From assembly GCA_029557215.1 (NCBI GenBank), contig JAKPQQ010000215.1, positions 18,246 to 82,245 of the forward strand: 64,000 nucleotides of DNA, in the 5' to 3' direction. Made by a program: the position numbers and the translations under genes. The DNA comes from Fibrobacterota bacterium. Its GTDB lineage: Bacteria; Fibrobacterota; Fibrobacteria; UBA5070. Shown here in pieces: positions 59,877 to 64,000 of the stretch (positions are counted from its first letter, which is position 1; the number at the start of each line of letters is the position of its first letter). The notes under the pieces were generated by a model. It was not told the DNA's origin. It did no database searches and saw only the letters and a program-made list of their open reading frames with translations.

Positions 59877-60157
59877 AGATCATCTGGCTTCTTTCGGCGA
59901 GACGCCAACTGGAAGAAATTCTGGAGTACATCTCGGCCGACAGCCCTCAGGCAGCGGAACGTTATGTGGATGAGCTGTTCGACCGCGCCAATGAAATGTT
60001 GGAATTCCCGGAAATCGGCACGGTCTACAATGTGAGCGGGAAGAAGACCGTACGGAAGCTCGTTCTTGATTCGCACAAATTCATTCTGTACCGGAAGACC
60101 GAAGATGCCATCCTGATTCTCAATCTTCGCGATGCGAGAACGGACTGGAAGAAATAG
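59873..60157 (+). CDS. ParE/RelE family toxin
   Basis: The 94-residue protein begins at a GTG (MKIIWLLSARRQLEEILEYI) and has the ParE/RelE fold: AAERYVDELFDRANEMLEFP, then KTVRKLVLDSHKFILYRK and ILILNLRDARTDWKK at the end. ParE members inhibit gyrase; RelE members cleave mRNA on the ribosome. The helix LEEILEYIS and absence of the RelE catalytic set favour ParE. Codon use is more AT-rich than in the flanking genes, a sign of recent arrival with its antitoxin. Confidence 0.92.
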   Translation: MKIIWLLSARRQLEEILEYISADSPQAAERYVDELFDRANEMLEFPEIGTVYNVSGKKTVRKLVLDSHKFILYRKTEDAILILNLRDARTDWKK

Positions 60158-60248
60158 ATCGGCCTCGACCAGACACTTGAAGGACCGCGACCGGATCGCG
60201 GCGCCCCCAAGGTGGACATCCGCCCTCGCCTTGTCCATGTTTGGGGAC

Positions 60249-61433
60249 ATGACCGACTTCGACTTCGAACGCGCCATCGAGCGCCGCGGCACCGGATGCG
60301 CCAAATGGGACGACGCCCCGCGGCTGTATGGATCGCCCGACGTGCTCCCGCTGTGGGTGGCCGACATGGACTTCGCGGCGCCGCCGCCGGTCCTGGACGC
60401 CCTGCGCGCCCAGCTGGAGCACGGCGTCTACGGCTACCCCGCTTCGCGGCACGACGACGTGGTGGCCGCCCTGGCGGGCTGGCTGGAGCGCCGCCACGGC
60501 TGGAAGGTCCCGCACGAATGGATCGTGTTCGCGCCCGGCGTGGTGCCCGCCCTCAAGAACGCCCTCGACGCCTTCACCGACGAAGGCGACGAGATCCTGA
60601 TCCAGCCGCCGGTCTACCACCCCTTCTTCGACCTCGGCCGCTCGGAAGGACGGATCCTGTCCGAATGCCCGCTGGTCGAGCGCGGCGGACGCTGGGAGAT
60701 CGACTTCGACGCCTTCGAGGCCAAGGCCCAGACCGCCGAGGCGTTCGTCCTCTGCAATCCCCACAACCCTGTGGGCCGCGCCTGGACCCGCCAGGAATTG
60801 ATCACCCTGGCCGAGATCTGCGCCGGGACCGGCACGTGCGTCCTCTCCGACGAGATCCACGCCGACCTGGTGTACGCCCCCGCGGTCCACACCCCGCTGG
60901 CGGCGCTGGAAGTTCTGGACCCCGACCGCATCGCCACCTTCGTGGCCCCCAGCAAGACCTTCAATCTGGCGGGGCTCAACATCTCGGCGGCCATCATCCC
61001 CGACGAGGCGATGCGCCGCAAGTTCACGGGGCTGTTCCGCACCCGCGGGATCCCCTGCCACAACGCGCCGGGTCTCGCCGCCATGGAAGCCGCCTACGCC
61101 CGCGGCGACGCCTGGCTCGACGCCCTGCTGGTCCACCTGCGCGACAATTCCCGTCGCCTGGTCGACTTCGCGCGCGAACGCTGGCCGGGCGTGGTTCCCA
61201 ACCTCCCCGAAGCCACCTACCTGTCGTGGCTGGACTGCCGCGCGTTGGGCAGGACCGAGGCCGAACTCGTGAAGCTCTTCACGGGCAAAGGCCTGGTGGG
61301 CCTCAACCGCGGCGGCATGTTCGGCGAAGCCGGACGCGGCTGGATGCGCCTGAACTTCGGGACCACGCGGGCGATCCTGGACGAAGCGCTGGAGCGGGTG
61401 GCGCGGGCGCTGGAATCCGAGCGGAAGGTCTAG
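60249..61433 (+). CDS. PatB/MalY-type pyridoxal phosphate C-S lyase (cystathionine beta-lyase)
   Basis: The 394-residue class I aminotransferase-fold enzyme has GCAKWDDAPRLYGSPDVLPL near the start, DMDFAAPPPVLDALRA, YGYPASRHDD, FVLCNPHNPVGRAWTRQEL, VLSDEIHADLVY and the PLP lysine in VAPSKTFNLAGL. These are the PatB/MalY signatures. It should split cystathionine to homocysteine, which fits with the MetX-MetW gene at 45 kb. ATG at 60249 (with GGGGA immediately upstream) or 60237 are both possible. Confidence 0.9.
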   Translation: MTDFDFERAIERRGTGCAKWDDAPRLYGSPDVLPLWVADMDFAAPPPVLDALRAQLEHGVYGYPASRHDDVVAALAGWLERRHGWKVPHEWIVFAPGVVPALKNALDAFTDEGDEILIQPPVYHPFFDLGRSEGRILSECPLVERGGRWEIDFDAFEAKAQTAEAFVLCNPHNPVGRAWTRQELITLAEICAGTGTCVLSDEIHADLVYAPAVHTPLAALEVLDPDRIATFVAPSKTFNLAGLNISAAIIPDEAMRRKFTGLFRTRGIPCHNAPGLAAMEAAYARGDAWLDALLVHLRDNSRRLVDFARERWPGVVPNLPEATYLSWLDCRALGRTEAELVKLFTGKGLVGLNRGGMFGEAGRGWMRLNFGTTRAILDEALERVARALESERKV

Positions 61434-61566
61434 TTCGCGAAGGAATGGAATCGGCTTGCGCGGTGGCGCAAGACGGGAAGCGGGCGCGCAAGGTTCTGGT
61501 GGAATGAGAACGCGTCCGGTTTGTCGTTCCTGGTAGCGGGTCAAGTCGGACTCGATGCGATGCGGT

Positions 61567-61587
61567 ACCAGGAGATGCGCTCCTGGT
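61567..61587. repeat. Perfect hairpin between convergent genes
   Basis: ACCAGGAG (61567-61574) pairs with CTCCTGGT (61580-61587) around ATGCG. It lies 18 bases beyond the stop of the SRPBCC gene (-) and 133 after the PatB stop (+). No T-run follows on either strand. In the rest of this 172-base gap I see nothing. Confidence 0.45.
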
Positions 61588-61605
61588 TGCCAAATACCGA
61601 CTCCC

Positions 61606-62058
61606 CTATTTCTCCGCCAGCTCTTTGAGCGTTTGGAGCGCCTTGGGCCACAGGCCCTCGAACATTTCCTTGAACTCGTCGGCGATGTCCAGATCGACCA
61701 GGACTTCCGTCGCACCTTGTGCGTCCTTGAAGGTGTAGTTCTCATGGGAACCGGCCCAGACCTTCGCTTCCTGGCTGGTCGTGTCTTCCAGGCCGTCGCT
61801 GACCAGGCCCAGATGTTCGATCGAGATGTACTCGTGCAGGCGATTCTCCGCGATGCGACTCACCATGCCTCCCAGCTTTCCCGTATTCGGGTCGGGCCCG
61901 AGAAACAGGATCTTGCTGCCTTGGCTCCAATCGCCGACATAGTGCGAACCGGGGCTGAACGCCGCCGACCAGACTCGATAGGTCGCATCGTCGAGCATCG
62001 TGCTCCAGACCTTCGATCTCGGCGCGTGGATGAGGATGGAAAACCGCAGCTTGGCCAT
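61606..62058 (-). CDS. SRPBCC (AHSA1/START-like) domain protein
   Basis: The 150-residue protein starts MAKLRFSILIHAPRSKVWSTM, the first strand and helix of the SRPBCC fold, with WSAAFSPGSHYVGDWSQGSK and a C-terminal long helix (FEGLWPKALQTLKELAEK). These proteins bind hydrophobic ligands; no enzymatic residue is evident. The frame is open upstream to 62097, but ATG at 62058 fits the fold start. Neighbours give no clue to its role. Confidence 0.8.
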   Translation of the reverse strand: MAKLRFSILIHAPRSKVWSTMLDDATYRVWSAAFSPGSHYVGDWSQGSKILFLGPDPNTGKLGGMVSRIAENRLHEYISIEHLGLVSDGLEDTTSQEAKVWAGSHENYTFKDAQGATEVLVDLDIADEFKEMFEGLWPKALQTLKELAEK

Positions 62059-62282
62059 CTTGGATTTCCTTTCGAGTGGTGTGAGGGCTTGGGCCACAAA
62101 CTACAGGAATTCCTCCGGGACCGCCTTGGTCCTTCCCGGATCCGGCGCAAGCGCGCGTTGAACCACCGCCGCTGCGCGAGTCCCGAGACGCAACGCACAG
62201 ACATTTCGCGGCTCCCGCGGCGCGCGCCCACCTGCCCGTGGTCCGGATCCAGGAACACACCCGCCAGCAAAGGCTGCATGAC

Positions 62283-62312
62283 AAAAAAGGCCGGGATCGT
62301 CGGATCCCGGCC
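62283..62312 (-). terminator. Rho-independent terminator of the GH10 gene
   Basis: GGCCGGGATC (62289-62298) pairs perfectly with GATCCCGGCC (62303-62312) around GTCG; on the minus strand it is followed by TTTTTT (62283-62288). It lies 31 bases after the xylanase stop codon. Confidence 0.92.
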
Positions 62313-62342
62313 TTTCCCATTCTTGGCGGTGCGGACGACGAC

Positions 62343-64000
62343 TTATTTGCCGTTCAAGCCGTTCAGCACCTGCGTGTAGACCGGCTTCTTCTGGCCGTTG
62401 CTGAACAGCAGCGATTGCGAATTCGAGCCGTTGCACTGGGACCCGTTGAAGCTGTTGAGCCACGAGTTCTGGTCGTTGACACCCCAGAAGGTGATCGCGG
62501 TGCACTTGGGATTGTTCACGCAAACTTCGGTGATCTCATGGTAGAACTCGGTCTGTTGCGCCGAGGTGACCCTGTTGCCGCACAGGTTGATGTCCCATTC
62601 CGAGATCAGGACCTCCAGGCCCAGGCTCGCGTAGTAGTCCATGTTGTCCTTCACGGCCTGGACGGTGGGGATGTTGTTCGGCGGGCCGATGTGCATCTGG
62701 AATCCGATGCCGTCGATGGGGGCGCCGGCGGCGAGCCAATCCTTGATCTTCTTGCGGAGGAACCGGGATTTGTCGTTGTCGGCGTCGATGCTGTAGTCGT
62801 TGTAGTAGAGCTTCATGCCCTTCATGTTGTTCTTGTCCGCGTACTCGCGCGCCATCTTGAACGCCGTGGGAATGAAGTCTTCGCCGAGCAGGTTCGAAAA
62901 CACCGAGACGCGCATCTTCGCATTGCCGGAACCGACATCGCTGTCCGTCGAGATCGCTTCGTTCACGACATCCCAGGAGTGGAGCTTGTTGCCCCAACGC
63001 CCCATGACCGTTTCGATGTGCCTTTTCATCACGGAAAGCAGGCGGTCGCGGTTGTTGATTTGTTTGACCCAGTCTGGAAGCTGGTTGTGCCAGACAAGGG
63101 CGTGGCCCTTGATCTTCATGTTGTTCTGCTGCGCCCAGTTGACGATGTTGTCGGCGGAGCCGAACGAGAAGTTGCCCTCCGATCGTTCGACGCTTTCCCA
63201 CTTCATCTCGTTTTCGGGGGTCACGAAATTGAATTCCTGGGCGGCCAGCGCGGGCATGTTGTTCGCGGATAGCGCGGTTCCCAGCAGGATCTGGTGGTTG
63301 GGCCTGCACGCTCCCGCCGCCTTGAGGGTCGTCGCGTTGCAGGTGACCTGTACGATGGAATCCATCGTGATGGAAAGATTGGACAGGTTGTACGAGGTGA
63401 TCGGGGTGCGCTTTTCCGTGAAGCCGTTCTTCCTGGTGATCAGCGTATCCACGACGGGATCGGCTGCGGCCCTGAGGAGGACGAGCGGATTCGATGCGGA
63501 GATGCCCGATGCCCCCTGGAGGTTCTCCCCGACGCTCGGGAGCTCCATGACCTGGCTCGTGTAGGTCTTCCCGTTCAGGGTGATTTTCAGGATGTTCAGA
63601 CCGGAAGCCATGGATGGCAGCGCGATGCTCGCCGACGATCCATTGGTCCGGTGGAACTCCACCGAAGAGACCTTCCTGCCCTCTGTATTGTAGACGGAAA
63701 CCGTACCGGAAATCTCCTGGTCGGCGCTCTGGATGAACAGCTCCTTGCCCTTGAGATTGAACGTCAACGGGTGCGCTTGCGCGGAAGGCATCTTCACGGC
63801 AGCGCTGTTTTCCAGGATGAACTTGCCCGCCGCATCCGTCGTCGCGCCGAGCCCGCCGACTCCGGCAAGCGTACAGGTCACGTCTTTGAGCGCGCCTCCA
63901 CCACTTTTCACGACCGTTCCGCTGATCGATACCGCGGGCGCCGCGGCGATCGACTGGACGAGCGCGGAAATCATGAACCCTGTGATCGAATACCACTTCA
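62343..64000 (-). CDS. GH10 endo-1,4-beta-xylanase, secreted; start codon one base outside the window
   Basis: The enzyme cleaves xylan outside the cell. The last two bases of the window on this strand (TG) are the end of a start codon NTG, followed by KWYSITGFMISALVQSIAAA, a signal peptide; the internal ATG at 63974 would remove half of it. After cleavage comes a CarboxypepD_reg-like strand set (SISGTVVKSGGGALKDVTCT) and a beta domain similar to sorting tails (IALPSMASGLNILKITLNG), then the GH10 barrel: acid/base Glu348 in WDVVNEAIS, nucleophile Glu468 in VLISEWDINL, and HALVWHNQLPDW. About 552 residues. Confidence 0.9.
   Translation of the reverse strand, partial: KWYSITGFMISALVQSIAAAPAVSISGTVVKSGGGALKDVTCTLAGVGGLGATTDAAGKFILENSAAVKMPSAQAHPLTFNLKGKELFIQSADQEISGTVSVYNTEGRKVSSVEFHRTNGSSASIALPSMASGLNILKITLNGKTYTSQVMELPSVGENLQGASGISASNPLVLLRAAADPVVDTLITRKNGFTEKRTPITSYNLSNLSITMDSIVQVTCNATTLKAAGACRPNHQILLGTALSANNMPALAAQEFNFVTPENEMKWESVERSEGNFSFGSADNIVNWAQQNNMKIKGHALVWHNQLPDWVKQINNRDRLLSVMKRHIETVMGRWGNKLHSWDVVNEAISTDSDVGSGNAKMRVSVFSNLLGEDFIPTAFKMAREYADKNNMKGMKLYYNDYSIDADNDKSRFLRKKIKDWLAAGAPIDGIGFQMHIGPPNNIPTVQAVKDNMDYYASLGLEVLISEWDINLCGNRVTSAQQTEFYHEITEVCVNNPKCTAITFWGVNDQNSWLNSFNGSQCNGSNSQSLLFSNGQKKPVYTQVLNGLNGK

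Overview
This is a GC-rich chromosomal window from a Gram-negative bacterium: it has lipoprotein signal peptides, a TonB-dependent receptor, LysM and PEGA proteins. Three things point to the Fibrobacterota: a TIGR02147-family regulator, a family typical of Fibrobacter, paired with a lipoprotein; secreted GH5 and GH10 plant-polysaccharide hydrolases; and menaquinone made by the futalosine route. The assignment is an inference from gene content.

Layout. 1-4 kb (-): an isoprenoid/quinone operon, UbiD-like decarboxylase, MenG and IspG (IspG runs off the left edge). 4-10 kb: MFS carrier, orphan DNA methyltransferase, glycogen branching enzyme, inositol-phosphatase family enzyme, Fe/Mn superoxide dismutase. 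10-18 kb (+): a nucleotidyltransferase/DUF2809/M28 peptidase cluster, a spermidine-synthase-like protein, then an unknown protein followed by two different superfamily 1 helicases. 18-24 kb: RdgB, a secreted metalloprotease with a seven-repeat propeller, and a PDZ-bearing NarL-type two-component pair. 24-28.5 kb (-): a small unknown gene, an AAA/PD-(D/E)XK ATPase, a repeat-rich gap with a duplicated piece of lepA, and lepA. 28.6-38.8 kb: secreted metallopeptidase, MurI, tRNA-Arg, a STAS-PEGA fusion protein, MqnA, a likely aminofutalosine deaminase, and the TIGR02147/lipoprotein pair. 38.8-50.6 kb (-): GH5 cellulase, hybrid kinase and response regulator, thioesterase, a MetX-MetW fusion, a receiver/ATPase protein, LysM protein, MutS. 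50.6-57.9 kb: PadR/TonB receptor/lipoprotein operon, ScpB-type decarboxylase, PfkA, lipoproteins. 58-60.2 kb: tmRNA followed by gene remnants and a Phd/ParE toxin-antitoxin pair, which looks like an accessory patch. 60.2-64 kb: PatB/MalY-type lyase, SRPBCC protein, and a GH10 xylanase whose start codon lies one base beyond the window.

The genes describe a polysaccharide degrader with glycogen storage, glycolysis (PfkA), a methylmalonyl-CoA branch, and menaquinone respiration or fumarate reduction served by two separate loci (1-4 kb and 35-37 kb).

The most unusual signal is not a gene. It is a 13-bp palindrome, GACGGAWTCCGTC, that recurs with its shortened forms across the whole window, in different reading frames and in intergenic DNA.
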